From: Acidobacteriota bacterium
GTDB taxonomy: Bacteria; Acidobacteriota; Terriglobia; Terriglobales; Acidobacteriaceae
Assembly (NCBI GenBank): GCA_013289795.1
Contig: JABCZH010000001.1
Coordinates: 248,001 to 312,000, forward strand
Reading direction: 5' to 3'
Length of the DNA: 64,000 bases
The notes beneath the pieces are model-generated. The model was not told the origin of the DNA. It ran no database searches and saw only the letters and a list, made by a program, of their open reading frames with translations. Of the stretch, positions 25,447 to 33,678 are shown in pieces. Numbering within the stretch: the first letter of the stretch is position 1; every line of letters begins with the position of its first letter. A program made the position numbers and the translations under genes.

Positions 25447-26943
25447 ATGCAAAAGATCGCCATCCTCTACGACGCCAGCCAGGCGGTGCTCTCCACCTTT
25501 GACCTGGACGAAGTCTTGCAACAGATTCTCGTCATCGCGCGCGATTATTTCCACTTACAGAATGTCGCCATCTTGTTGCTGGATAACGAGAGCGGAGAGT
25601 TGTACGTTCGCCGCCAGGTGGGTTGGGACGAGGGTCAGGACAAGGTTCGTGTGAGGGTTGGGACGGGCATCACGGGAGCGGCAGCTCAACAGAAGCGCCC
25701 GGTCTATGCTCCTGACGTCAGTAAGGATTCGCGTTACCTGAAGACTTCCAAAACCACGCGGTCGGAACTGGCAGTCCCGCTCATGGTGCGGGACCAGGTG
25801 GTGGGTGTGCTGGACTGCCAAAGTGCCAACCCTAATCATTTTGATTCTGAGACTGCGGACATGCTCACGTTGTTTTCCACCCAGGCGTCAATGGCTCTGC
25901 AGAACGCGCGGCTGTATTCCCTGGAGCGGCGGCGTGCGTCACAACTGGAAGCCATCAACGCCATCGCGCAGCAGACCACGGCGGTTCTCGATCTGAAAGA
26001 ATTGCTTTCCAAAGTGTGCCTGTTGATCGAGCAGGCTTTTCAGGTATCGCAGGTTTCCGTGCTTTTGAAGGACGAGGACGATCTGGTCTTGCGCGCCAGT
26101 CACGGCAAGTTGACGCCCCGGGTCCCCGAAGGCGGCCGTTTGCCCTCACGGGCTGGCCCCTGGGGACGAGCGCTCGAGGCCGGCAAGACCCTGGTAGAAA
26201 ACAATGCCAAGGCCACATCCGACACAGGCCTCTACGTGGAAACCGACTCGCGCATGTGTATCCCTTTGGTGTCCTTCGGCCAAACCCTGGGCGTCCTGGT
26301 TCTAGACAGCGAACGCGCCGGGGCCTTCCACAGCAACGACACTCAGCCACTAGAATCCGTGGCCGATATCTGCGCCAATGCGATTCAGAATGCCCATTAC
26401 GTGGACAGGGTCAAACAGCTGGCTTATTTGGACGGACTGACCGGAATATTTAACCGTCGATACTTTGAGCTACGCATGGCCGAGGAAATCGAGCGCGCCC
26501 GCCGCTACGATTCCGGCATGGGTGTGATCATGATCGATATCGACCAGTTCAAACGCCTGAACGACGAATTCGGGCACTTGCTGGGCGACGAGGTGTTGCG
26601 CCAGGTGTCGTCCATTCTGCATCAGCAGTTGCGCAAGATAGATGTGGTGTGCCGCTATGGCGGAGAGGAATTTGCCATCCTCCTATCGCAAACCAGCCCC
26701 CAGCACTCGCTGGCGGTGGCCGAGAAACTGCGTCGCATGGTCGAAACCTGGCAATTCCCCGGCGTGCCTCGCCCAGTCACCATTAGTGCCGGCACTGCGA
26801 ACTACCCAGATCATGGAACTACACGGGATGAACTGGTGAAGGCGGCCGACGCTGGTTTGTATGCTGCGAAACAGTCGGGGCGAAACCGGGTGTGCCTCGC
26901 GCCTGATCCACAACGAGGACTTGCCCAAGCAGGCGGGAAGTAA
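25447..26943 (+). CDS. GAF-GAF-GGDEF diguanylate cyclase
   Basis: A 498-residue cytosolic enzyme predicted to make c-di-GMP. It has two GAF sensor domains (about 15-165 and 180-325) and a GGDEF domain (about 340-495). The active-site motif is RYGGEEFAILL near residue 405, and RKID five residues upstream is an intact inhibitory I-site, so product feedback is expected. MIDIDQFKRLND supplies the metal-binding Asp. No membrane helices are seen. TAGAAT at 25429-25434 is 12 nt upstream of the ATG, giving a very short leader. It is convergent with the PDZ gene. Confidence 0.93.
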   Translation: MQKIAILYDASQAVLSTFDLDEVLQQILVIARDYFHLQNVAILLLDNESGELYVRRQVGWDEGQDKVRVRVGTGITGAAAQQKRPVYAPDVSKDSRYLKTSKTTRSELAVPLMVRDQVVGVLDCQSANPNHFDSETADMLTLFSTQASMALQNARLYSLERRRASQLEAINAIAQQTTAVLDLKELLSKVCLLIEQAFQVSQVSVLLKDEDDLVLRASHGKLTPRVPEGGRLPSRAGPWGRALEAGKTLVENNAKATSDTGLYVETDSRMCIPLVSFGQTLGVLVLDSERAGAFHSNDTQPLESVADICANAIQNAHYVDRVKQLAYLDGLTGIFNRRYFELRMAEEIERARRYDSGMGVIMIDIDQFKRLNDEFGHLLGDEVLRQVSSILHQQLRKIDVVCRYGGEEFAILLSQTSPQHSLAVAEKLRRMVETWQFPGVPRPVTISAGTANYPDHGTTRDELVKAADAGLYAAKQSGRNRVCLAPDPQRGLAQAGGK

Positions 26944-26986
26944 CTGCTCTGGTCAAGAAGTGGCCTTGTGGAAGTCTGCGGCCCTC

Positions 26987-28147
26987 CTAGAACAGGTTGC
27001 TCGGGGCTCGGTACTCTTTCTGAAATTCTCGCTCGACTTCCCGCTGGTGATCACGGAATTGTCGCTGCATGTCCCGCAGCTGTCGCCGGAATTCTTGTTT
27101 CTGTCGGAGCATCTCCCGGGTCTGCCGCTCCATCTCGGGCCCGACCTGCTCCATCGCCCGGTTGACCGCCTCTTCCATCGGAGGCCCAAGCTCAGCCATT
27201 TCCGATCCGAACTGGCTCCAGTCCTCCCCGAACCGGCTCCATTCCTCACGGGTTTCCGCGTCCACCTCCGGCGTCATCAGGCTTTCGCGCTCCAGGTCTG
27301 ACTGTTTGCGCTCCGGCAGAGTAATGGTTATGTTGACTTCTTTCTTGTCACGAATTACGCCGATGCTGGCGGTGTTGTCCTTACGCGAACGCAACGCATG
27401 GCTGAAGTCGCTGCTGTCGTGAATGGCTTCTCCGTTGATCTTTACGATCACATCCCCGGCGCGGAACCCGGCTTTGTCGGCGCGGCTCCCCTTTTCGACC
27501 GAACGCACCAGCACTCCCTGGCCGTTCTTGGTTCCAAAAAAGTCTCCGAGCTGCGGAGTGAGGTTCTCCACCATCAGCCCACTGCGAGCCGAGGAATGCA
27601 CCACCACGATCGACACCGGAATATCCATATCCCCAATGTCCGGCATAGGAGGAATGGGCGGAATAGCCGGCATCACGAAGTGGAAGTCTTTGCCTTTCGG
27701 CCCATAAGAATAGCCATAGGCGTAGCTATTCTTCCGTTCCGCCAACTGTACTTTGATGGTCATCGCTTGGCCATCGCGGCTGATGCCCAGAGCAACCACC
27801 CGTCCCGGCGGCGTTTCCCGGATCATGCGCCGCAGTTGTTCCACACTTTCCACCTCCGCGCCGTTCACCGTAAGGATGACATCGTGCTCTTTCAAGCCAG
27901 CTTTGCCCGCGGGAGCGTCCTGATCCACCATGGTAACTTCCACCCCTTGCTCTTCTTTCAGCTTGAGCGCGCCCAGACGGTCGGGAGTGATGTCTCGCGT
28001 GTCCACACCGAGATAGGAACTGCCGCCTACATCTTCGCTGGAGATTCCGAAGATCTCGTTTTTTGAATCAAGCGCGGCATTCTCTGCATGCGCCGCGACT
28101 GATACCAGCGGCAAGGTCAGCAGTGTGATGAAAATGGCATTTCGCAT
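26987..28147 (-). CDS. Secreted double-PDZ protein with C-terminal coiled coil
   Basis: A 386-residue protein with a signal peptide (MRNAIFITLLTLPLVSVAAHA). PDZ1 lies at about 45-135 (APAGKAGLKEHDVILTVNG), followed by a proline-rich linker (PAIPPIPPMP). PDZ2 lies at about 180-280 (GSRADKAGFRAGDVIVKING), and about 100 highly charged residues at the C-terminus are predicted to be helical (REMLRQKQEFRRQLRDMQRQ). No protease domain is present, so it is likely a periplasmic adaptor. It is the last gene of the sigma/anti-sigma/DUF4097 cluster, suggesting a role in envelope stress sensing. Confidence 0.85.
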   Translation of the reverse strand: MRNAIFITLLTLPLVSVAAHAENAALDSKNEIFGISSEDVGGSSYLGVDTRDITPDRLGALKLKEEQGVEVTMVDQDAPAGKAGLKEHDVILTVNGAEVESVEQLRRMIRETPPGRVVALGISRDGQAMTIKVQLAERKNSYAYGYSYGPKGKDFHFVMPAIPPIPPMPDIGDMDIPVSIVVVHSSARSGLMVENLTPQLGDFFGTKNGQGVLVRSVEKGSRADKAGFRAGDVIVKINGEAIHDSSDFSHALRSRKDNTASIGVIRDKKEVNITITLPERKQSDLERESLMTPEVDAETREEWSRFGEDWSQFGSEMAELGPPMEEAVNRAMEQVGPEMERQTREMLRQKQEFRRQLRDMQRQFRDHQREVEREFQKEYRAPSNLF

Positions 28148-28167
28148 ATGTACCTCCGTGTTTTCTC

Positions 28168-29358
28168 TTAGTGACCACTGCGGCGAAAGGAGATGTCGCC
28201 AGTAGTCGTTCGTACCTTGAGCACCGGCCCGCCGCCGTTCAAATCGCCCTCGGCAGTCACGGTCTTGGAGCCATAATCCCCGCCTTCGGTTGTGACCCGG
28301 ATCTCCGAAAACTCTGATTCGATGCGGTGCCCGTTGGCAACCTCGATGGATGCGCGGATGCTCAACTTCACACTCGGCGCCACATAAACGGTAATGTCGC
28401 CGGCCGAAGTTTCCAGAACGGAATCGTTGCGCTCCCCGCCTGAAGCGATGAACTTAGCCTCAATACCGCCGGCTCCGGTCTCGGCCCGTGCGGAAGGCAC
28501 GCCCAGCAACTCGATGCTGCCGCCCCCGGTTTCCGCCTTCACCGGGCCCTTGGCAGAAGCCAGCCGGATGCTGCCGCCGCCGGTTTCGATTTCTGCCGGA
28601 CCGCCAATCTCACCCAGGTCAATGCTGCCGCCGCCGGTTGTGGCCGTGACTTTCCCGGTGCAACGATCCACCTGAATGCTGCCGCCGCCGGTTTCCAGTT
28701 CTGCGCCTTGCAAGCCTGAAATCACGATCACACTGCCGCCACCGCTATCTGCGACGATCTTTCCCTTGGCCGAGACCACCTTGATGGAACCGCCGCCGGT
28801 GTGCAGGCTTACGTCGGAGGACACATTGCCCACGTCGATGTTCCCGCCGCCGGTTTCGGCATTGATGACCCCCCCGATGTCATCGAAGCGGATGTTGCCT
28901 CCGCCACTCTGGGAATCCACTCGTCCTGCCACTCCTGTGGTGGTTACGTTGCCGCCGTCGGTCTCGACTTTGATTTCATCCATCTCCCGCGGCACACTGA
29001 TGGAGAATTCGCCAGAGAACCGGTGTGGGCGGCCGCCCTCCCAATCGCCCACAATCCACGCAGTGTCGCCACGCACGTAGGCGGTGATCTTGTAGGAATC
29101 GAATTCCCGCCGCGCCTTGGTTTCGGATGAGCTGTAAGAATGATTGCGAATGACGTAACTGATGCCCTGCTGTGAGCCGCCGTCCACCTTCACCGTTCCA
29201 ACATCCACTTTGACCCTGAGATTCCGCACCGCAGTCATAGACCCCGTGATCTCCTGGGTCCAGTTGCCGCCATCACCGAAAACACGGGTCTGCTGTGCCA
29301 GGGCCGCTGGCAGAATCAGCAGCAGAACCGCAACGAGTTTAGAAAGCCTTCTCACCAT
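28168..29358 (-). CDS. Secreted DUF4097-type beta-solenoid protein
   Basis: A 396-residue protein with a signal peptide (MVRRLSKLVAVLLLILPAAL) and about ten short repeats of the form ETGGGSIxx...A, spaced roughly 18-21 residues between about residues 120 and 300. This is the DUF4097/putative adhesin pattern, probably a right-handed beta-solenoid. The repeated GCCGCCGCCGGT at DNA level reflects the TGGGS turn. ATG 29358 starts the signal peptide; the in-frame TTG at 29388 lies in the upstream gene's end. It sits between an anti-sigma gene and a PDZ gene with tight spacing. Confidence 0.85.
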   Translation of the reverse strand: MVRRLSKLVAVLLLILPAALAQQTRVFGDGGNWTQEITGSMTAVRNLRVKVDVGTVKVDGGSQQGISYVIRNHSYSSSETKARREFDSYKITAYVRGDTAWIVGDWEGGRPHRFSGEFSISVPREMDEIKVETDGGNVTTTGVAGRVDSQSGGGNIRFDDIGGVINAETGGGNIDVGNVSSDVSLHTGGGSIKVVSAKGKIVADSGGGSVIVISGLQGAELETGGGSIQVDRCTGKVTATTGGGSIDLGEIGGPAEIETGGGSIRLASAKGPVKAETGGGSIELLGVPSARAETGAGGIEAKFIASGGERNDSVLETSAGDITVYVAPSVKLSIRASIEVANGHRIESEFSEIRVTTEGGDYGSKTVTAEGDLNGGGPVLKVRTTTGDISFRRSGH

Positions 29359-29384
29359 TCCACCTTTTTCTTCTTCAACGTTAA

Positions 29385-30320
29385 TCAATCAAATTCCGGC
29401 ATCTGGGCCAGCATATTGCGCGCCTGGGTCTTGATGTACTGGTTCGGATCGTTCTCCGCCAGCCGTTGCAGGACGGCGCGCACACTGCCATCGGCCCGCA
29501 CCGGGTCCAGCAAATGCAGGGCCTCGGTCCGCACTCCGGGATTGGAATCGCTCATCAGACCTTCAAGCACCGCATCCCGTACCCTCGGATCGCTCTTTAC
29601 GTAATTTCCCAGGCCGCCCAGCGCCTTCAGCCGCACTCCCGGGTTCGAGTCGTAACGCAGGGCATAAATCAGCGCTTCTCGAACATGGGTGTCATTGGGC
29701 TGCTGAGTCAGCAGATCCACAGAATCCATGCGCACTCCGGAGTTGTAATTGTTGCGGGCTGCGAACAGCAACAACTGCTGGATGCGCTGATCGTTCAGCG
29801 ATCCTTGCGCCTGCTGGGTTGAAACCGTGTCGTATTTAATGCTGATCTGGTTCGATCCCGGCTCTTGCGAAATGGAACGAATGCCGGCAACCGAAGACTC
29901 AGCCGGTGCACTCAGCGAGCTGACGGCAATCGCGCCGGCGCCGCTACCGTTCACAATCTTGTAGGTGGCGCCAATGCCGCTGGCAAAACCGATAATGAAG
30001 ATCGCGGCAGAAAGAGCGGGAGAGAAACGCATTTGCCGTAGCCACATCGCCGGGTCGAACATCAGGCGATGCCAGAAGCCGCCCTGACTGGTGGTTTCCA
30101 GCGCTTCCTGTAACCGCATGCGCGAGGACGCCACCAGGTTGGGGGTGGGCTCTTCCACCTGAAGTTCGGAGAGCACGGCGTGAAACTTGCGCGTTGTCTT
30201 CAGTTCAGCGGCGCAGTCCGTGCAACGTGCCAGATGCTGCTCTAACTCATAGCGGGCATCGTCCGGCAACTCGTTGTAGACGTACAGCAGAACGTTTTCT
30301 TTGACCCAATCACATTTCAT
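29385..30320 (-). CDS. Zinc-finger anti-sigma factor with periplasmic HEAT repeats
   Basis: A 311-residue membrane protein. Residues 1-45 form a zf-HC2 anti-sigma domain (MKCDWVKENVLLYVYNELP; HLARCTDC zinc ligands). A membrane helix lies near residues 103-122 (ALSAAIFIIGFASG). The outer part has at least four HEAT-like units (NSGVRMDSVDLL, NPGVRLKALGGL, NPGVRTEALHLL, NQYIKTQARNML). It is expected to hold the sigma factor encoded upstream and to release it on a signal sensed by the repeat domain. Gap to the sigma gene about 40 nt. Confidence 0.88.
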   Translation of the reverse strand: MKCDWVKENVLLYVYNELPDDARYELEQHLARCTDCAAELKTTRKFHAVLSELQVEEPTPNLVASSRMRLQEALETTSQGGFWHRLMFDPAMWLRQMRFSPALSAAIFIIGFASGIGATYKIVNGSGAGAIAVSSLSAPAESSVAGIRSISQEPGSNQISIKYDTVSTQQAQGSLNDQRIQQLLLFAARNNYNSGVRMDSVDLLTQQPNDTHVREALIYALRYDSNPGVRLKALGGLGNYVKSDPRVRDAVLEGLMSDSNPGVRTEALHLLDPVRADGSVRAVLQRLAENDPNQYIKTQARNMLAQMPEFD

Positions 30321-30360
30321 AATTGCACCCCCGCATCGGGGAATCTCCCTTGCTTAGCTT

Positions 30361-30957
30361 TCATCTCATGTCCGCCAACGCGCCACGTAACTTCTGCGTC
30401 GCCCGAAACAACGTGTTCTTGGCAGTCTCTTCGGTGGTATTGAGGACCTCACCCACCGTCCGCAATTTGAGTCCGTGATAGTGCTTCAACTCAAACACCA
30501 TGCGCTCTCGCGGCGTCAATCGGTCCAGCGCCCGGCTGATTCGTCCGCCCAACTCGCGGCTCATGAGGTCGCGTTCGGGGTTGGCACCGGCGCGGCCATC
30601 GGGAACTTGCTCCAGCACATCGTACTGCTCGCCCGACGCATCCGTCGCCACCGGAGCGTCTTCCTTGCGAACTTGCCTTCGCCGCAGATGATCGAGGCAG
30701 AGATTGGTGACAATCCGGTAAATCCACGTATAGAACGAACATTCGAACCGGAAGTTAGCCACGCTCTTGTAGGCCTTCAGGAACGCTTCCTGGTAAATGT
30801 CCTGGGCCTCGTGCTCATTGCCGGTGAGGTGAATGGCCAGCCGCAGCACCGCCTGGTCGTAGTGCCGCACCAGCTCCTCGAAGGCTGCGCGGTTGCCCCG
30901 CTGCGCCTCGCGCACCAGCACCGTGTCGTCAATGCGGCCTAGACTTTGCCCAGCCAT
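30361..30957 (-). CDS. ECF-type RNA polymerase sigma factor
   Basis: A 198-residue sigma-70 family factor of the extracytoplasmic type. Region 2 spans about 20-90 (AAFEELVRHYDQAV; DIYQEAFLKAYKSV; FYTWIYRIVTNLCLDHLR) and region 4 about 140-195 (LTPRERMVFELKHYHGLKL). ATG 30957 (MAGQSLGRIDD) is preferred; a longer frame to 31122 has no family support. It precedes its likely anti-sigma factor. The 430-nt stretch upstream (30957-31385) has no gene I can support apart from a hairpin repeat. Confidence 0.93.
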   Translation of the reverse strand: MAGQSLGRIDDTVLVREAQRGNRAAFEELVRHYDQAVLRLAIHLTGNEHEAQDIYQEAFLKAYKSVANFRFECSFYTWIYRIVTNLCLDHLRRRQVRKEDAPVATDASGEQYDVLEQVPDGRAGANPERDLMSRELGGRISRALDRLTPRERMVFELKHYHGLKLRTVGEVLNTTEETAKNTLFRATQKLRGALADMR

Positions 30958-31293
30958 GTGGCCCCGTCGCCTGGGGTCCTGGGTACTGCCCGCCTCGCCC
31001 CTTGAATCCCGTTCCCGTTGGGAACAACCGCCAACCGTAAATGGTACAGCCAGTGCTTCGGCTGGCATATTCTCTCTGTCCTCGACTGCTCCGGGTGCCT
31101 TTGCCGTCCCTCCCGGTTGCATAGCTATGGACGTGTCAGGATGAGAACCGTGAGCAGGATTATAGGGGAGGGGCAGGATTTCTGCTGACGCATTGTATTG
31201 TCAGGAAAGGTTTTAGGCGGTTTGATCTGCCGCCGCACCAAAAGTAACGCGGTTCGCTCTGGCAAGCCTCGCAGGGCTCCGGAAAAATCGATA

Positions 31294-31367
31294 AACCACA
31301 AAGGACACAAAGCTTCACAAAGGTCCGGGTTGAAGATTTCCTTTGTGTACCTTTGTGCCCTTTGTGG
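31294..31367. repeat. Intergenic hairpin of CACAAAGG words (family 1 variant)
   Basis: Left arm 31294-31323 and right arm 31340-31367, each three CACAAAGG-type words. It lies between rplI and the sigma-factor gene. Both arms use the CACAAAG word, in contrast to CACAGAG at 1744 and CGCAAAG at 40684. Confidence 0.85.
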
Positions 31368-31384
31368 AACGGAACTAAGTTTGC

Positions 31385-31837
31385 CTACTCGCCCGCTTCC
31401 TTTTCGATCACAACTTTCAGGTGCGCGGTCACTTCCTTGTGCAGCTTGATAGGGATGGTGAACTCGCCCAGGGTGCGCAGCGGTTCGTGGATTTGAATCT
31501 TGCGGCGATCCACGTTGAAACCCTTCTTCTCCAGCGCGTCGGCCACATCTCCGGAGGTGACTGAGCCGAATAGCTGGTCGTTCTCCCCGGACTTGCGCTG
31601 GAAGGAAACCGAGAGCCCATCGAACTGCTTGGCCAATTCCTCGGCTTGGGTCTTTTCCTTGGCGGAGCGGCGCACCGAGGCAGCCTTCATTTGCTCAATG
31701 ACCGCCTTGTTTCCCTTGGAGGCCTCAATTGCCAGCTTGCGCGGCAGCAGGTAGTTGCGCCCGTATCCCTCGGCGACTTTGACCACGTCACCGCGCGATC
31801 CCAGCGAAACTACATCTTCTTTCAGTATGACTTCCAT
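31385..31837 (-). CDS. rplI: 50S ribosomal protein L9
   Basis: A 150-residue protein starting MEVILKEDVVSLGSRGDVV, with GYGRNYLLPRKLA, a long connecting helix and a C-terminal domain (FTIPIKLHKEVTAHLKVVI). It is the last gene of the prs-rplI cluster, 100 nt after rpsR; that gap holds a hairpin repeat. Confidence 0.97.
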   Translation of the reverse strand: MEVILKEDVVSLGSRGDVVKVAEGYGRNYLLPRKLAIEASKGNKAVIEQMKAASVRRSAKEKTQAEELAKQFDGLSVSFQRKSGENDQLFGSVTSGDVADALEKKGFNVDRRKIQIHEPLRTLGEFTIPIKLHKEVTAHLKVVIEKEAGE

Positions 31838-31869
31838 AAGTATGACTCCCGTTCTATAAAATCTCTTTG

Positions 31870-31939
31870 CCGCAGATTCACGCCGATTTAGCAGATCAAT
31901 CAAAGAACATCGTTGATCCGCGTCATCAGCGGCGGATTT
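31870..31939. repeat. Intergenic hairpin of GCAGAT/ATCCGC words (family 3)
   Basis: Arms at 31870-31899 and 31913-31939 are imperfect inverted copies with CCGCAGAT, CGCCGAT and GCAGATCAA words. It fills the rpsR-rplI gap and its right edge touches the rpsR stop codon. Confidence 0.65.
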
Positions 31940-32321
31940 ACGATGCCCGCCCGGCAAACGGCAGCAGCGCGATATTGCGCGCCTGCTTAATGGCACAGGA
32001 AAGCCGCCGCTGATGCGGTGTGCACACGCCCGTCAATCGCCGCGGCGTGATCTTTCCGCTCTCTGCCACGAATTGCGCCAAGAGGCGGACATCTTTGTAA
32101 TTGATGGCCTCAATTTTTTCGACGCAGAACTTGCAGACTTTCTTGCGCCGGAAGAATTTGCGGCCTCCGGGGCCGCCCTCGCCACGTCCGCCGGGACGCG
32201 GTGGACGGCGCTCGCCGCGATCGGGCCGGTCGCCGCCGCCGGAAGGTCGATCACCCCCCGAGGGCCGATCGCCGCCGGAGTGTGAGGATGCACTTGTTGT
32301 CGGTCTAGTTTCGTCAGCCAT
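31938..32321 (-). CDS. rpsR: 30S ribosomal protein S18 with long Gly/Arg/Pro-rich N-terminal extension
   Basis: A 127-residue protein. The S18 core is residues about 53-127 ([46 protein letters not shown]-like end), with cysteines of the zinc-type C+ form. The first 50 residues are disordered, with tandem SGGDRP units followed by RG/PG-rich sequence, unlike the typical 75-residue S18. Start at ATG 32321 ([10 protein letters not shown]). Gap to rpsF about 128 nt with a hairpin repeat. Confidence 0.95.
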   Translation of the reverse strand: MADETRPTTSASSHSGGDRPSGGDRPSGGGDRPDRGERRPPRPGGRGEGGPGGRKFFRRKKVCKFCVEKIEAINYKDVRLLAQFVAESGKITPRRLTGVCTPHQRRLSCAIKQARNIALLPFAGRAS

Positions 32322-32336
32322 GATGCTCCTTAAAAT

Positions 32337-32443
32337 CTGTCGTTGGTCGTGGGTCGTCTGCCGTTGGCTTTTCGTTCTGTAGCCGCAGATGATTGCGGCG
32401 CATCGATCGCTGGCCAACGACCAAAGACCAACGACGAACGACG
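32337..32443. repeat. Intergenic hairpin of CCAACGAC words (family 4)
   Basis: Left arm 32337-32368 (GTCGTTGGTCGTGGGTCG...) and right arm 32412-32443 (GGCCAACGACCAAAGACC...) are inverted copies built from CCAACGAC words. It sits in the rpsF-rpsR gap. Related words occur at 9706, 33610-33665 and 56365-56395. Confidence 0.75.
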
Positions 32444-32449
32444 GGGTTC

Positions 32450-32860
32450 CTATGCCGTAGCCGCCGGCGCTTCTCCGGCCGGTTCTGAAGGCGTTGGCGC
32501 GGGTGCCGGTGTTGCTGAAACCTTACGCCGCGAGTCGCGGATGGCCTTGATCTTGTCCAGCCGCTTTTGCTCTTCATCAATACGTACCGTCAGGAATTTG
32601 ATCACCGGCTCGGTCACACGCAGACGGCGCTCCAGTTCATGAATCAGGCCGCCACTGCCTTCCAGGGTGAGCAGAATGTACAGGCCATCACGAAATCTGC
32701 GGACCGAGTAGGCGAGATGGCGCTTGCCCATCTTTTCGACGTTCTTCATTTGACCACCCGACGTGGTAACGGCGGTTTCCAGAGTCGAAATCAGCTTGTC
32801 CTGTTCCTCTTCCGGCATATCCGGGCGGACGATAAACATGAGTTCATAAGTGCGATTCAT
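32450..32860 (-). CDS. rpsF: 30S ribosomal protein S6
   Basis: A 136-residue protein: S6 core 1-100 ([38 protein letters not shown]) plus an Ala/Pro-rich tail ([16 protein letters not shown]). It binds 16S rRNA with S18, whose gene follows. Confidence 0.97.
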   Translation of the reverse strand: MNRTYELMFIVRPDMPEEEQDKLISTLETAVTTSGGQMKNVEKMGKRHLAYSVRRFRDGLYILLTLEGSGGLIHELERRLRVTEPVIKFLTVRIDEEQKRLDKIKAIRDSRRKVSATPAPAPTPSEPAGEAPAATA

Positions 32861-32878
32861 TTAGTTCTCCAAATCTGG

Positions 32879-32940
32879 CCACGGATTCTCACGGATCATC
32901 ACGGATAAACCCAACGCAAATCCGTGTTCATCCGTGTAAA
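32879..32940. repeat. Intergenic hairpin of CACGGAT/ATCCGTG words (family 2)
   Basis: Left arm 32879-32907 contains three CACGGAT words and right arm 32917-32940 contains ATCCGTG words. It fills the pth-rpsF gap. A related single arm is at 36771-36798. Confidence 0.8.
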
Positions 32941-32947
32941 TCGGCGG

Positions 32948-33535
32948 CTACTCTTTCTCTGGTTCGTCCGGCTTGCGGTTGTACCGGTTCATCGCCGCCG
33001 CCGGTCCTTCTTTCAAAATCGCTTCCACTGCTTCGGCAGCGAGGTCGAGCATTGGATCCACCAGTTTGAGCTGCGCCTTGCGGAAGGGCGAGAGCAGATA
33101 AGTCATCCCGTCTTCCACCTTGCGGTCCGGCGCGACGCCCATCCGGATGCGCAAGAAATCCTGCGTACCTAGCGCCCCAATCACCGACTCAATCCCGTTA
33201 TGCCCCGCCGAACTGCGGTTCCGATGGATGCGAACCGTACCCAATGGAAAATCCAACTCATCCTGAATTACCACCAAGTCGGTTTCCGGCTTGGCGTCGT
33301 GCTCGGCCAGCAGTTCGCGCACCGAGAGACCACTCAAATTCATGAACGTCTCTGGCTTGGCCAGCAGGACCGTCTCCGAGCCGATTACCGCTTTCGCGGT
33401 CAACGCCCGGCACTGGCGGTTTCTCACTTCGACTTTCGCCTGCTCGGCGATTCTATCGATGACGAGAAAGCCCAGGTTATGCGGCGTGAACTGATACTCG
33501 ATGCCCGGATTGCCGAGACCAACGATCAGCTTCAC
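32948..33535 (-). CDS. pth: Peptidyl-tRNA hydrolase
   Basis: It recycles peptidyl-tRNA that drops off the ribosome. The 195-residue protein has KLIVGLGNPGIEY, the catalytic His in FTPHNLGF, KPETFMNLSG with the active-site Asn, and SAGHNGIESVIGALGT. The C-terminus is lysine/glutamate rich. It lies between rplY and rpsF, as in many bacteria. Confidence 0.97.
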   Translation of the reverse strand: MKLIVGLGNPGIEYQFTPHNLGFLVIDRIAEQAKVEVRNRQCRALTAKAVIGSETVLLAKPETFMNLSGLSVRELLAEHDAKPETDLVVIQDELDFPLGTVRIHRNRSSAGHNGIESVIGALGTQDFLRIRMGVAPDRKVEDGMTYLLSPFRKAQLKLVDPMLDLAAEAVEAILKEGPAAAMNRYNRKPDEPEKE

Positions 33536-33540
33536 GCATC

Positions 33541-33670
33541 CAGCTCTTAGCTTCTAGCTTGTGGCTCCTAGCTTCCAGCCCACACCCAACCGCCATCGGC
33601 CACTCGCGCTTGCCAACGACCAACGGCCTGCCCTGAGCCGAATGGCGAAGGGACGAACGACCAACGACCG
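33541..33670. repeat. Composite repeat: AGCTTC words plus REP-like core and CCAACGAC flanks
   Basis: The rplY-pth gap holds AGCTTCTAGCTTGTGGCTCC-like words (33545-33580), then CCAACGACCAACG, the core at 33626-33652 that is the exact inverse of 9721-9747, then ACGAACGACCAACGACCGACG. The whole is a palindromic composite around the core. Confidence 0.8.
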
Positions 33671-33678
33671 ACGACCGA

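Noticed and set aside
26944-26986. Terminator between the convergent diguanylate cyclase and PDZ genes
   Set aside because: No stable stem with a T-tract can be made out in this short gap.
28394-29080. Proline-rich open frames opposite the DUF4097 gene
   Set aside because: They arise from antisense reading of the repeated TGGGS codons and have no independent support.
30958-31293. Small genes in the gap upstream of the sigma factor
   Set aside because: The short frames here have no ribosome-binding site, no motif and weak starts.
31294-31367. Direct repeats that might indicate a CRISPR array
   Set aside because: The words are 8-10 nt, quasi-tandem and arranged as inverted arms without unique spacers; no cas genes are present.
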